NCBI RefSeq assembly: GCF_016615815.1
Contig: NZ_CP067112.1
Span: 806,001 to 870,000 of the forward strand
Length of the DNA: 64,000 bases
Direction of reading: 5' to 3'
From: Luteimonas sp. MC1572
GTDB taxonomy: Bacteria > Pseudomonadota > Gammaproteobacteria > Xanthomonadales > Xanthomonadaceae
A program made the translations under genes and the position numbers. Positions 43,209 through 52,800 of the stretch are shown here, piece by piece; the stretch's first letter is position 1, and the number at the start of each line of letters is the position of its first letter. The notes under the pieces were generated by a model, which saw only the letters and a list, made by a program, of their open reading frames with translations, was not told the origin of the DNA and ran no database searches.

Positions 43209-44324
43209 TCAGCCGTCGATCCGCTTCAGGAGGGTGACAGCCTCTTCCATCTGTGGCGCCGCTTCCAGTACCTGGAGCACCAGGGCGCGCGCCTGCGCGC
43301 TCTGGCCCAGGCGCAGGTGGGCTTCGGCGGCACCTAGCTTCAGCTGCGGCTCGGCCATGTGCGGCAGGGCGAGTTGCATCGTCTGCAGCGCGGGCCGCAG
43401 CTGGGCGGCATCGTCGCCGGCGACCTGCGCCTGGTAATAGCCGAGCAGGCCAATGAGTTCGACGTGGTAGCGCGTGGGCTCCTGTTGCAGCGCCGCCGTC
43501 GCGCCGGCGCTGTCGCCGCTGCGCAGGCGTTCCACCAACGCCATGCTCAGTTCGTCGCGCCACGGCGTGCGCGCGACCGGCGTGCGGCCCAGGGCGCGCA
43601 CGATCGCTTCCGCCACCGCGGTGGTGGAGTAGGGGTTCTGGCCGGTGACCAGGCGTCCATCGACCACCACCTTCGGCATCATCAGCGGCGCCTCGTCCCA
43701 GGCCGCGCCGCGCGCGCGCAACGCATCTTCCAGCAGCCACGGGAACTGCGATGCCCACTTCTTGCCGAACACCGTCTCCTCCTCGTTGCTGAAGCCGGTC
43801 ATGCGCCGGCCGGCCACCAGCGGGCTGCCGTCGGCCAGGCGGACGTCGGCGAGGGCGGCCGGGCCGTGGCAGACCGCGGCCAGCACCGCGCCGTTGTCCC
43901 AGGCCCGGGCGAGCAGGCCCTGAAGGTCGGTATTGCGCGGCAGGTCGAACATCGCGCCCTTGCCGCCGACCACGTAGACCGCGGCGTAATCCTCGGCGCG
44001 CAGCGCGTCGATGCGGCGCGTGTCGGCCAGCTGGCGCATTGCGTCCGCATCGGCCAGCAGCGCGGCGTTGAAGGGCTCGTCGGGGTTGTACTTGTCGGCC
44101 TCGATCGCACCGCCCTGCGGGCTTGCGACCTCCACGGCCAGGTCGTTGGCCTTGAAGATCAGCCAGGCCTGGGAGAGTTCGTCGAACTCGTAGCCGGGGC
44201 GGGTCTTGCCGGCATCGCGACCTTCACCGCTGAGCACGACCAGGACGGTGTCGCGGGCGAACGCGGACGGGAGATGCAACAGCAGGAGGGCGGCAAGCAG
44301 GCAGGTGAGGGGCAGGCGGGACAT
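43209..44324 (-). CDS. Secreted Hsp31/DJ-1-like protein with C-terminal helical extension
   Basis: 371 residues. MSRLPLTCLLAALLLLHLPS then AFARDTVL is a signal peptide, so the protein acts in the periplasm. Residues 25-250 form a class I glutamine-amidotransferase-like fold of the Hsp31 type: GYEFDELSQAWLIFKANDLA, YVVGGKGAMFDLP, AAVCHGPAALADV with the nucleophilic Cys, and GFSNEEETVFG. The last 110 residues (LRSGDSAGATAALQQEPTRY, ELIGLLGYYQAQVAGDD, LGAAEAHLRLGQSAQARALV) look like tetratricopeptide-type helices, an addition not found in cytosolic Hsp31. First gene of an operon with the response regulator (three-base gap) and kinase; possible output or input of that system. Confidence 0.88.
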   Translation of the reverse strand: MSRLPLTCLLAALLLLHLPSAFARDTVLVVLSGEGRDAGKTRPGYEFDELSQAWLIFKANDLAVEVASPQGGAIEADKYNPDEPFNAALLADADAMRQLADTRRIDALRAEDYAAVYVVGGKGAMFDLPRNTDLQGLLARAWDNGAVLAAVCHGPAALADVRLADGSPLVAGRRMTGFSNEEETVFGKKWASQFPWLLEDALRARGAAWDEAPLMMPKVVVDGRLVTGQNPYSTTAVAEAIVRALGRTPVARTPWRDELSMALVERLRSGDSAGATAALQQEPTRYHVELIGLLGYYQAQVAGDDAAQLRPALQTMQLALPHMAEPQLKLGAAEAHLRLGQSAQARALVLQVLEAAPQMEEAVTLLKRIDG

Positions 44325-44452
44325 GGCGGTTCCAGTCGTATCCGGGGAGGGACAGGATGGCGCTGCCATATCAAGCGGATTTCAAGATCGGCGGAGAGCC
44401 GACCCTGGACGGAACACGCAGGGCCCCGCGCGTGCGGGGCCCTGCCCCCGGC

Positions 44453-45637
44453 TTACTCCGCCGACGCCTCGTCCGGCGTTTCTTCCTCGGGATACCACGA
44501 GTAGCGCCAACCGAGTGGCGCGTCGGCATCGACCGCGCGTGCGACGTACTGTCCATCTGGCAGCGCCTGTACGACACGATCGGTATCGTCGCGCAGTGGC
44601 ACCTCCGTCACACCCGCTTCTGCGCGGGCGGGGAGTGAGCCGGCAAACAGGCCGTTCAGCAGCGTCTCGATGTCGGTCGCGCCTTGCGTGAGCGCCGAAC
44701 GAACCAGGCTGCAGTCGTCGGCCGTCCATGCGCGCGCGCGCGCCGCAGCTGCTTCGCGCGGTGTCCACTCCGTTCCCCTGGCCTCGCGCATGCGCGCCTG
44801 GTGGGTCCTGAGCAATGCGCTGGCGGCGCGGCGGGCTGTACGGTCGCCCCCGTTGGCGGCTTGGATCAGCTTGTGCACGCCACTGTCCGCGTAGCGCGTG
44901 GTCTCGCGTGAGATCGCGGCCTGAATGTCCGCCGGAGTTTTCCCGGCCAATGGGACGACGTCAGACACCACGACAAGGTCGTTGCTCCACGCTGGCTTCT
45001 TCTGCCAGCGCGTCGTCGCCCCTGGCAGTTGCGCCGAATACGCGGCCAGCGCGACCGAGGTGACCAGCGCGGAATAGTCCGGCGTCATGCTGTAGGTCGC
45101 CACCAGCTCGTAGCGCGGCTCGTCCTGCGGCACCAGGTCGTCCACCGAACGATCTGGCGCGAGCACATGCCGTTGGACGCTTCGTCCCGCACCCCATGGC
45201 GTGCCACCAACGCTGCGCTCGATCGCACCCAACAGTGCGTCGGTGTTCGAAAGCTTGCACTGGGCACGTTCGAACTCCGCGTTCGCATCCCGGACCTGGC
45301 GCTTGGCTGAGGCTTTGGCCTCGGCATTGATGAGCGCCGAGGCGATCAGGCCGCCGGCGAGGCCAGCGGCAGCCGCGCTGCCGTACGACAGTCCGGGGGT
45401 GCTCGTGTACAGGTTGTTCGTGGCGTTGACAACGGTGCCGCCCACGTTGATGAACCCGTAGGTGATCTGGCTCTTGAGCCGGTCATGCGCGGCGACGGCA
45501 TGCACTGCCATGCCCGCGAGCAGTTCGTCCTGCGACGGATCGTGGCCCTGCGGCCTTTCGTTCGCCGCGTGCGCGGCACCGCACGCGCACGCAAGAACCG
45601 CCGCCGCGAGCGGCAGCGCCATGCTTCGAATCGTCAT
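44453..45637 (-). CDS. Secreted hypothetical protein, 394 aa
   Basis: Begins MTIRSMALPLAAAVLACACG with cleavage after AHA, so it is exported; the Cys pair in the hydrophobic stretch does not form a clean lipobox. The ribosome site AAAGGGGAAGAG lies just ahead on the minus strand. Visible segments: a hydrophobic Gly/Ala-rich stretch near 85-110 (YGSAAAAGLAGGLIASALIN) that could insert in a membrane, PRYELVATYSMTPDYSALVT, and a C-terminal half rich in Ala and Arg ending WYPEEETPDEASAE. No known domain recognised. Divergent from the small lipoprotein gene across 143 bp. Confidence 0.8.
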   Translation of the reverse strand: MTIRSMALPLAAAVLACACGAAHAANERPQGHDPSQDELLAGMAVHAVAAHDRLKSQITYGFINVGGTVVNATNNLYTSTPGLSYGSAAAAGLAGGLIASALINAEAKASAKRQVRDANAEFERAQCKLSNTDALLGAIERSVGGTPWGAGRSVQRHVLAPDRSVDDLVPQDEPRYELVATYSMTPDYSALVTSVALAAYSAQLPGATTRWQKKPAWSNDLVVVSDVVPLAGKTPADIQAAISRETTRYADSGVHKLIQAANGGDRTARRAASALLRTHQARMREARGTEWTPREAAAARARAWTADDCSLVRSALTQGATDIETLLNGLFAGSLPARAEAGVTEVPLRDDTDRVVQALPDGQYVARAVDADAPLGWRYSWYPEEETPDEASAE

Positions 45638-45780
45638 CTCTTCCCCTTTCCCCTGAATACGCGAACGCGTCGCGAGAGCTTATCCACTGGCCGCAAATCT
45701 CGTAAAGTGCTCTTCACAATCCATCTACGTATTCCAACGCCAGACTGGCCCCGATATCCCCCCGACGAAGGAGCATTGAA

Positions 45781-46050
45781 ATGTTTCTGACCAAAAAACA
45801 TCTGGTGATGGCGCGTACGCTCGGCCTGGCGATCGTCGCCACCCTGAGCCTTGCCGCCTGTGCCACCTACGATGACGAGTTTGCAGGGATCAACTCACGC
45901 CTCGATCAACTCGACACGAAGGTGCAGAGCGCGGCCCAGAGCGCAGAGTCCGCCAACCAGTCCGCGCAGCAGGCCAACCAGCGGTTGGATCAAATGGAAA
46001 GCCGCGTCCAGCAGCTTGAAGCAGCGCCGCGCCGCGCGCCGCGCGGTTAA
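45781..46050 (+). CDS. Small alanine-zipper lipoprotein (Lpp-like)
   Basis: 89 residues, start ATG at 45781 with GAAGGAG at 45768-45774. The signal sequence ends in LSLAAC, a lipobox, so the mature protein begins at a lipidated Cys. It continues as a heptad-like coiled coil: INSRLDQLDTKVQSAAQSAE, SANQSAQQANQRLDQMESRV, the pattern of Lpp/alanine-zipper proteins, and ends in basic PRRAPRG, which could hold to peptidoglycan. Role: envelope structure, by family. The L,D-transpeptidase gene directly downstream suggests a functional link, since such enzymes attach Lpp to the wall in enterobacteria; there the acceptor is a C-terminal Lys, which is absent here. Confidence 0.88.
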   Translation: MFLTKKHLVMARTLGLAIVATLSLAACATYDDEFAGINSRLDQLDTKVQSAAQSAESANQSAQQANQRLDQMESRVQQLEAAPRRAPRG

Positions 46051-46092
46051 TCTCTACTTGCGCAAACCGCGACGAACGGCCTGAGCCGTGAC

Positions 46093-46120
46093 CCGGTGGC
46101 CTTGCTGGCCACCGGTCTCC
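46093..46120 (+). terminator. Hairpin after the lipoprotein gene
   Basis: CCGGTGGCC and GGCCACCGG form a 9-bp perfect stem with a five-base loop, followed by the pyrimidine-rich TCTCCTTGTCT. Plausible terminator that may let some transcription continue into the transpeptidase gene. Confidence 0.55.
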
Positions 46121-46157
46121 TTGTCTCCATCCAGTCTTCGTTCCGAGGAACCTTCCC

Positions 46158-46889
46158 ATCCCTACGTGCACACACCCTGCGGCCCGGGCCGTCATTGGTG
46201 CGCTGGCGCTTGTGCTGGCGTTCGCGAGCTTCGACGTGGCCAGCGCCGAGGACGCCGCCGCGCAACCGGTCGCCCCCGTCGACCAGCTTCCACCAGGCCA
46301 GGATGTGTCCGGCACGGTGATCGAGCTTGCGGGCTGGGTTGTCGCAGCCAAGGACAGCCAGGGCTATCCGTTCGCGGTCATCGACAAGGCCGCCGCACAG
46401 ATCTTCGTGTTCGGTGGCGACGGCCGGCTTCGCGGCGCGGCCCCCGGGCTCTTCGGCTCGGCGGTCGGCGATCACACGGCCCCCGGCATCGCCGGTCTCG
46501 CGCTTCGCGAGATTCCGGGCCGCGATCGCACCACGCCGGCTGGCCGCTTCGTCGGCGGTTACGGTCCGTCGATCGATGCCGGGCGCGTGCTGTGGGTGGA
46601 CTACGAGTCCGCGGTCTCCATCCACCCGACCGCGACCGGCGTCCCGGCCGAGCGGCGCCCCGAACGCCTTGCATCGCCCACGCCTGACGACAACCGCGTC
46701 ACGCATGGCTGCATCAACGTCTCGCCCGAGTTCTACGAGCGGATCATCCGTCCGACGTTCGAGCGGGGCGGGGTGTTCTACATCCTGCCGGATGCGGCGT
46801 CGATCGCGGAAACATTCCCCGAGTTCGCGCAAGGTCGCGCGGCTACGCAACGCAACGATGGAAAACGCGCACGGACCGCGCGCCAGTGA
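46158..46889 (+). CDS. L,D-transpeptidase family protein, apparent AUC start
   Basis: Periplasmic YkuD-type enzyme that cross-links or anchors peptidoglycan. The catalytic signature is THGCINVSPEFYERII near the C-terminus, with FAVIDKAAAQIFVFGGDGRL and TPAGRFVGGYGPSID ahead of it. Start problem: no ATG is available. The sequence from 46158 (codon ATC) gives a perfect signal peptide (PTCTHPAARAVIGALALVLA, cleaved after VASA) with GAGGAA at 46145-46150 at ideal distance, whereas the first conventional codon, GTG at 46212, would cut off the basic end and most of the hydrophobic core and has no ribosome site. I place the start at 46158: either a rare AUC start or a base error/mutation of ATG. With AUC the product has 243 residues. 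Confidence 0.85.
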   Translation: MPTCTHPAARAVIGALALVLAFASFDVASAEDAAAQPVAPVDQLPPGQDVSGTVIELAGWVVAAKDSQGYPFAVIDKAAAQIFVFGGDGRLRGAAPGLFGSAVGDHTAPGIAGLALREIPGRDRTTPAGRFVGGYGPSIDAGRVLWVDYESAVSIHPTATGVPAERRPERLASPTPDDNRVTHGCINVSPEFYERIIRPTFERGGVFYILPDAASIAETFPEFAQGRAATQRNDGKRARTARQ

Positions 46890-47019
46890 AGCGTGCGTCG
46901 TCGTAGTGGCCGAGCGCGAAGCGCAGGACGCGGCTGCAGAGTCCGCCGCAAGCGTTTGATCTGAAACCCCCTCTCATCTCCTGAGACCGCCCGGCGCTGG
47001 AATCTTCCGACCGCCGGGC

Positions 47020-47048
47020 TTGCTTATGTCCGCCAAGGTAAATAGATT
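47020..47048 (+). promoter_or_regulatory. Promoter of the lexA-imuAB-dnaE2 operon
   Basis: TTGCTT at 47020-47025 and TAGATT at 47043-47048 are 17 bp apart. Transcription would begin at about 47055-47056, that is on the A of the lexA ATG, giving a leaderless message. This explains why no ribosome site precedes that ATG. Confidence 0.6.
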
Positions 47049-47054
47049 TTTACC
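47037..47054. promoter_or_regulatory. Probable LexA operator (autoregulatory palindrome)
   Basis: GGTAAA-TAGATT-TTTACC is a perfect 6-bp inverted repeat with a 6-bp centre, ending one base before the start codon and covering the whole -10 box. The arms differ from the E. coli CTGT-N8-ACAG box, as is usual for LexA proteins of imuAB cassettes. Assigned by position. Confidence 0.7.
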
Positions 47055-47055
47055 C

Positions 47056-47727
47056 ATGACCGACGACCTCACTCCCCGACAGCGCGACGTGCTCGGCTTC
47101 ATCCAGGCCCATGCCGGGGCCGAGGGCGCGCCGCCCACGCTGCAGCAGATCGCCGACGCGTTCGGCTTCCGCCAGGCCTGCGCGGCGCACAAGCACGTGC
47201 GCCGGCTGCAGGCCGCGGGCTACCTGGAAGTGCGGCCCAACGAGGCGCGCGGCATCCGCGTGGTCGCGGGCATGGCGCAGGCCGGCGGCGGCCGGGCAGG
47301 GCGTGCGCGCCACGTGCCCGGTACGCGGCTGAAGCTGCGCGATGACCGCCTCGAGCTGCCGGTGCTCGGCCGCGTGGCCGCGGGTGCGCCGATCGGTGCC
47401 GATGCTGGCGTGGAGCGCCATGTGCTGCTCGACCGCGCGCTGTTCACCAGCAAGCCGGATTACCTGTTGCGGGTGAAGGGCGATTCGATGCGCGACGACG
47501 GCATCTTCGACGGCGACCTGGTGGCGGTGCAGCGGGCGAGCGACGCGCGCAACGGCCAGGTGGTGGTGGCCCGCGTGGACGGCGAGATCACCATCAAGCG
47601 CCTGGAGCGCACGCGCACGCGGCTGCGGCTGCTGCCGCGCAATCCGGACTACGCGCCGATCGAGGTGCCGCCGGGCAGCGACTTCGCCATCGAGGGCCTG
47701 TACTGCGGGCTGGTGCGCACGGCATGA
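47056..47727 (+). CDS. lexA: LexA-type repressor of the mutagenesis cassette
   Basis: 223-residue SOS repressor. The N-terminal winged helix runs LTPRQRDVLGFIQAHA to about residue 70, but its recognition helix (FGFRQACAAHKHVRRLQAAG) differs from that of E. coli LexA, in line with a different operator. The cleavage site is Ala109-Gly110 in GRVAAGAPIG, with the catalytic Ser144 in VKGDSMRDDGI and Lys181 in GEITIKRLER. Self-cleavage stimulated by RecA filaments would release the operon. Start at 47056 follows the family pattern; an in-frame ATG at 47026 would read through the operator. Its stop overlaps the imuA start by 4 bases. This type (LexA2) controls imuA-imuB-dnaE2 cassettes in xanthomonads and pseudomonads. 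Confidence 0.93.
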   Translation: MTDDLTPRQRDVLGFIQAHAGAEGAPPTLQQIADAFGFRQACAAHKHVRRLQAAGYLEVRPNEARGIRVVAGMAQAGGGRAGRARHVPGTRLKLRDDRLELPVLGRVAAGAPIGADAGVERHVLLDRALFTSKPDYLLRVKGDSMRDDGIFDGDLVAVQRASDARNGQVVVARVDGEITIKRLERTRTRLRLLPRNPDYAPIEVPPGSDFAIEGLYCGLVRTA

Positions 47728-48410
47728 ACGCGGTCGCGTCCATCGCGGTGTTGCCCAGCCTCGACGCCATGCTCTCGGCGCAGACGGTGTGGCGCGCGGG
47801 GCGTGCGCCGGCGGTGGCCGCGGGTGGCGAGCCGAGCGGGCATGCCGCGCTGGATGCTTTGCTGCCGCAGGGCGGCTGGCCGCGCGCGGCGCTCACCGAA
47901 TTGCTGCTGCCGGCCGATGGCGTGGGCGAGCTGGCGCTGCTGCTGCCCACGCTGGCGCGGCTGACGCAGGCCGGTGGCGTGGTGGCGCTGGTGGCGCCGC
48001 CGTACCTGCCGTATGCGCCGGCGTGGCAGGCGGCGGGCGTTGACCTGCGCCATCTGGAAATCATCGAGGCCGATGCGCGCGGTGCGCTGTGGGCGTTCGA
48101 GCAGTGCCTGCGCAGCGCGGCCTGCGCGGCGGTGCTGGGCTGGCCGCTGCAGGCGGATGCGCAGGCGCTGCGCCGGCTGCAGGTGGCGGCCGACAGCGGC
48201 GACTGCCTGGGCTTCGCGTTCCGCGATGCGAAACACGCGGCCAATCCGTCGCCGGCGGCGCTGCGGCTGGAGTTCGCCGCGGCGGGCGAGGGCGCGTGGT
48301 ACGTCCGCAAGTGCCGTGGCGCCAATCCACCGGCGCAGGGCTTCAGGCCTGCGGGTGCGAACGCCGTCGCGGCCTGCGGGCGCGTCGCCTTCGCCCCCGT
48401 CGCTCCCTAG
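47724..48410 (+). CDS. imuA: Translesion synthesis-associated protein ImuA
   Basis: 228 residues, RecA-like fold without a working ATP site: the expected Walker A loop is replaced by LLPQGGWPRAALTELLLPAD. Other segments fit the family: LALLLPTLARLTQAGGVVAL, PPYLPYAPAWQAAGVDLRHL, ADARGALWAFEQCLRSAACA, VLGWPLQADAQALRRLQVAA. ImuA is needed together with ImuB and DnaE2 for damage-induced mutagenesis and is thought to connect the polymerase with RecA. The start overlaps the lexA stop (ATGA), and imuB begins nine bases after the stop, so the genes are one SOS operon. Confidence 0.92.
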   Translation: MNAVASIAVLPSLDAMLSAQTVWRAGRAPAVAAGGEPSGHAALDALLPQGGWPRAALTELLLPADGVGELALLLPTLARLTQAGGVVALVAPPYLPYAPAWQAAGVDLRHLEIIEADARGALWAFEQCLRSAACAAVLGWPLQADAQALRRLQVAADSGDCLGFAFRDAKHAANPSPAALRLEFAAAGEGAWYVRKCRGANPPAQGFRPAGANAVAACGRVAFAPVAP

Positions 48411-48419
48411 GGCATCGGC

Positions 48420-49895
48420 GTGCTCTGGGCCTGCATCGCGCTGCCGCGGCTGGCGCTGGACGCCGTCCTCCGGCGTACGGCGGATCCGTCGCAACCGCTG
48501 GCGCTGGTCGGCGGGCCGGCGCAGCTGCGCAGCCTGCACGCGGTCAACGCCGCCGCCGCCGCCGCCGGGCTGAAGCCCGGCATGCGCCTGACCGCCGCGC
48601 ACGCGCTCTGCAGCACGGTGGCGCTGGTCGAACACGACGCCAGCGCCGATGAGCGCTGGCAGCGGTTCCTGGCGGCGTGGGCGTATCGCCACAGCTCACT
48701 GGTCAGCACGCAATGGCCGGGCGCGATCGTGCTGGAGGCGCGCGCGAGTTTCCGGCTGTTCGGGCCGTGGCCGCGCTTCGAGGCGCGGCTGCGCGAGGAA
48801 CTCGCCGGGCTCGGCTTCAACCACCGCATCGCGCTGGCGCCCACGCCGCGCGCGGCGCTGGCGTTCGCATGGCTGCGGGATGGATTCGCGGTGACCTCGC
48901 TGCCGGCGATGCACGAGGCGCTGGCGCAGGTGCCGGTGCGCCGTGCGGCGCTGCCGGGAACCGCCGGCACGCGCCTGCATGCGATGGGCGTGCGCACGCT
49001 GGGCGCGCTGCGTGCGCTGCCGCGCGACGGCCTGCGCCGGCGCTTCGGCGTGGAGCTGCTGGAGCACCTCGGCCGCCTGCATGGCGATGTCGACGATCCA
49101 TTGGAGTGCTACGCGCCGCCGGATCATTTCGACGCGCGCATCGAGCTCGGCTTCGAGGTGGAAAGCCACCAGGCGCTGCTGTTCCCGCTGCGGCGGATGA
49201 TCGCCGACCTCGCCACGTATCTCTCGGCGCGCGACGGCGGGGTGCAGCGCTTCACGCTGCGCCTGGAGCACGAGCGCAGCCATGCGCTGCCCTCGCACGC
49301 CGCCGACATGGAGCGCGTGGCGGCGCCGGCGCATACCGACGTGGCGGTGGGCCTCTTGGCCGCCGAACGCGAGGCCACCCTGCTGTTCGAACTCACCCGC
49401 AACCGACTGGAGCAGGTGGCGCTGCCGGCGCCGGTGGTGGCGATGCGGCTGCTGGCGCGCGAGCTGCCGCCGTTCGTGCCGGCCGCGCGCGACCTGTTCG
49501 ATACCCGCCCGGCGCAGGCGGTGCCGTGGCCGCAGCTGCGCGAACGCCTGCGTGCACGCCTCGGCGACGAGGCCGTGCACCGCATCGCGCCCAGCGGCGA
49601 TCCGCGCCCGGAGCGCGCATGGCGACGCGTGGCGGCCGCGGGCGATGACGCGGCCTGCCTGCAGCCCGCGCCGCCACGCCCGGCGCGCCCGGCGTGGCTG
49701 CTGCCGCGCCCGCTGCCGCTGCGCGGGCGGGTGCGCATCGTGTCCGGGCCGGAGCGCCTGGAAAGCGGCTGGTGGGACGGCGACGACGCGCGCCGCGACT
49801 ACTACGTGCTGGAAACCGCGCAGGGCCAGCGCGCCTGGGCGTTCGCCGCGCCGGGCGAGCTCGGCAACTGGATGCTGCACGGCTGGTTCGCATGA
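48420..49895 (+). CDS. imuB: ImuB, catalytically inactive Y-family polymerase-like protein
   Basis: 491 residues from a GTG at 48420. The architecture follows Y-family polymerases (palm, fingers, thumb, little finger), but the first motif reads [15 protein letters not shown] without the metal-binding Asp, so no polymerase activity is expected. Recognisable blocks: [25 protein letters not shown]-like hinge [35 protein letters not shown] and [20 protein letters not shown]. ImuB works as an adaptor that brings DnaE2 to the beta clamp. Overlaps the dnaE2 start by 4 bases. Confidence 0.94.
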   Translation: MLWACIALPRLALDAVLRRTADPSQPLALVGGPAQLRSLHAVNAAAAAAGLKPGMRLTAAHALCSTVALVEHDASADERWQRFLAAWAYRHSSLVSTQWPGAIVLEARASFRLFGPWPRFEARLREELAGLGFNHRIALAPTPRAALAFAWLRDGFAVTSLPAMHEALAQVPVRRAALPGTAGTRLHAMGVRTLGALRALPRDGLRRRFGVELLEHLGRLHGDVDDPLECYAPPDHFDARIELGFEVESHQALLFPLRRMIADLATYLSARDGGVQRFTLRLEHERSHALPSHAADMERVAAPAHTDVAVGLLAAEREATLLFELTRNRLEQVALPAPVVAMRLLARELPPFVPAARDLFDTRPAQAVPWPQLRERLRARLGDEAVHRIAPSGDPRPERAWRRVAAAGDDAACLQPAPPRPARPAWLLPRPLPLRGRVRIVSGPERLESGWWDGDDARRDYYVLETAQGQRAWAFAAPGELGNWMLHGWFA

Positions 49896-52800
49896 ACTGG
49901 GACGACGACCACGGCCTGCCGCCCGGCGTCGCGCCGGACACGCCCGGTGCGCGGCCGCCACGCAGCGTGCGCATGCAGCAGCAGATGCAGCTGGCGCTGG
50001 GTGGCGCGGATCGCGGCAGGGCGCTGGTGGTCCCCGGCCTGGGCGCGGCCAACGATGCGTCGGTCGGCGTCGAGCCGCACGGCATCGACGCGCCCGCCTA
50101 TGCCGAGCTGCACTGCCTGTCCGACTTCAGCTTCCTGCGCGGCGCGGCCAGCGCCGAGCAGCTGTTCGAACGCGCCGCGCTGTGCGGCTACGAGGCGCTG
50201 GCGATCACCGACGAATGCTCGCTGGCCGGCATCGTGCGCGCCCGCGATGCCGCGCGCATCACCGGGGTGAAGCTGGTGGTCGGTGCGGAGTTCACCCTCG
50301 ACGACGGCCTGCGCCTGGTGCTGCTGGTCGAGAACCGCGCCGGCTACGCGCAGCTGTGCCGGGTGATCACCACCGCGCGCCGTGCGGCGGGCAAGGGCGC
50401 CTACCAGCTGGGCCGCGACGACCTGGCGCGCGACGCCTTCGACGCCGGTAACACCGGCCTGTTCGCCCTCTGGCTGCCGGGGCAGCCGGAAGAAGGCGCG
50501 TGGCTGCGCGAAACGTTCGGCGAACGCGCCTTCCTCGCCGTGGAGCTGCACCGCGACCACGACGACGGGGCGCGCCTCGGCGCATTGCTGGCGCTGGCCG
50601 CGCAGGCCGGGCTCACGCCTCTCGCCACCGGCGACGTGCATATGGCCACGCGCCGCCAGCGCGTGCTGCAGGACACCGTGACCGCGATCCGCCACGGCCT
50701 GGCCCTGGCCGACTGCGGCGCGCAGCTGTTCCGCAACGGCGAGCGCCACCTGCGCAGCCGCCGCGCGCTGGGCAACATCCATCCGCATGCGCTGCTGGCC
50801 GAAGCCGTGGCGCTGGCGCGGCGCTGCACGTTCTCGCTCGACGAGGTGCGCTACGACTATCCGGCCGAGCTGGTGCCCGCCGGCGAAACGCCCACCAGCC
50901 ACCTGCGCAAGCTCACCGAAGCGGGCATGCGCCGGCGCTGGCCAATGGGCGTGCCGGAAAAAGTGGCGCGGCAGATCGACGACGAGCTGGCGCTGGTCGC
51001 GGAGCTGAAATACGAGGCGTTCTTCCTCACCGTGGAGGACATCGTGCGCTTCGCGCGCAGCCGCGACATCCTCTGCCAGGGGCGCGGCTCGGCGGCGAAC
51101 TCGGCGGTGTGCTTCGCGCTCGGCATCACCTCGGTCGATCCCGCGGAAAGCCGGCTGCTGATGGCGCGCTTCCTGTCGAAGGAGCGCAACGAGCCGCCGG
51201 ACATCGACGTCGACTTCGAGCACGAGCGCCGCGAGGAGGTGATCCAGTACGTGTACGGCAAGTACGGGCGCAGCCGCGCCGCGCTGGCCGCCACGGTGAT
51301 CCGCTACCGCGGCAGGAGCGCGGTGCGCGATGTCGCCAAGGCCTTCGGCCTGCCGCCCGACCAGGTGGCGCTGCTGGCCGGCTGCTTCGGCTGGGGCAAC
51401 GGCGAGACGCCGATGGAGGTGCGCCTGGCCGATGCCGGCTTCGATATCGACAACCCGCTTATCGCGCGCGTGCTGGCGGTGACCACCATGCTGCGCGGGC
51501 GGCCGCGGCACCTGTCGCAGCACGTCGGCGGCTTCGTGATTTCCGATGCGCCGCTGTGGCAGCTGGTGCCGGTGGAAAACGCGGCCATGGCCGACCGCAC
51601 CATCATCCAGTGGGAGAAGGACGACCTGGAGTCGATGGGGCTGCTGAAGGTCGACTGCCTGGCGCTGGGCATGCTGACCTGCATCCGCAAGGCGCTCGAC
51701 CTTGTGCGCGCGCACCGCGGCCGCGACCTGGAGCTGGCCACCATCCCCAACGAGGACACGCCCACCTACGACATGGTGCAGCTGGCCGACACCGTGGGCG
51801 TGTTCCAGATCGAATCGCGCGCGCAGATGACCATGCTGCCGCGGCTGAAGCCGAAGACGTTCTACGACCTAGTGATCGAGGTGGCGATCGTGCGCCCGGG
51901 GCCGATCCAGGGCGGCATGGTGCATCCCTACCTGCGGCGCCGGCAGGGCCAGGAGGCGGTGTCGTATCCGTCGCCGGGCATCGAGGAGATCCTCGGGCCC
52001 ACGCTCGGCGTGCCGCTGTTCCAGGAGCAGGTGATGGAACTGGTGATCCACGCCGGCTACTCCCCGGAAGAGGCCGACAAGCTGCGCCGCTCGATGGCCG
52101 CCTGGCGCCACGGCGGCGACATGGAGCCGCACCGCGTGCGCATCCGCGAACTGATGGAGGCCAAGGATTATTCGTCGGAGTTCATCGACCAGATCTTCGA
52201 GCAGATCAAGGGCTTCGGCTCGTACGGCTTCCCGCAGAGCCACGCGGCGTCGTTCGCCAAGCTGGTGTACGCCAGCTGCTGGCTGAAGCGCCACGAGCCG
52301 GCGGCGTTCGCCTGCGCGCTGCTCAACGCGCAGCCGATGGGCTTCTATTCGCCCAGCCAGATCGTGCAGGACGCGCGCCGCGGCAAGGGCGCGCGCGCGG
52401 GCGTGGACGTCCTGCCGGTGGATGTGGCGTGCAGCGCGTGGGATTGCACGCTGGAAGGCGAGGGCGTGGCGGGGCTGATGGCGGCCCCCGCGATCCGCCT
52501 CGGCCTGCGCCAGATCGCAGGTCTCTCCGAAGCCGTCGCCAGGGCGATCGTTGCAGCGCGCAGCCAGCGCCCGTTCCGCGACATCGCCGACCTCTGCCGC
52601 CGCGCCGCGCTCGATGAAAAGGCGCGCAGCGCGCTGGCCGAGGCCGGGGCGCTGGCGTCGCTGGCCGGGCATCGCCACGACGCGCGCTGGCAGGTGGCCG
52701 GCATCGAACGCCAGCGGCCGCTGCTGCCGGGCAGCCCCGACGAGGACGCGGTGCTGCTGCCGGCGCCCGGCGCCGGCGAGGACGTGCTGTCAGATTACCG

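Noticed and set aside
45680..45687. DnaA-box-like TTATCCAC
   Set aside because: Single copy without AT-rich unwinding region or neighbouring dnaA/dnaN; not an origin.
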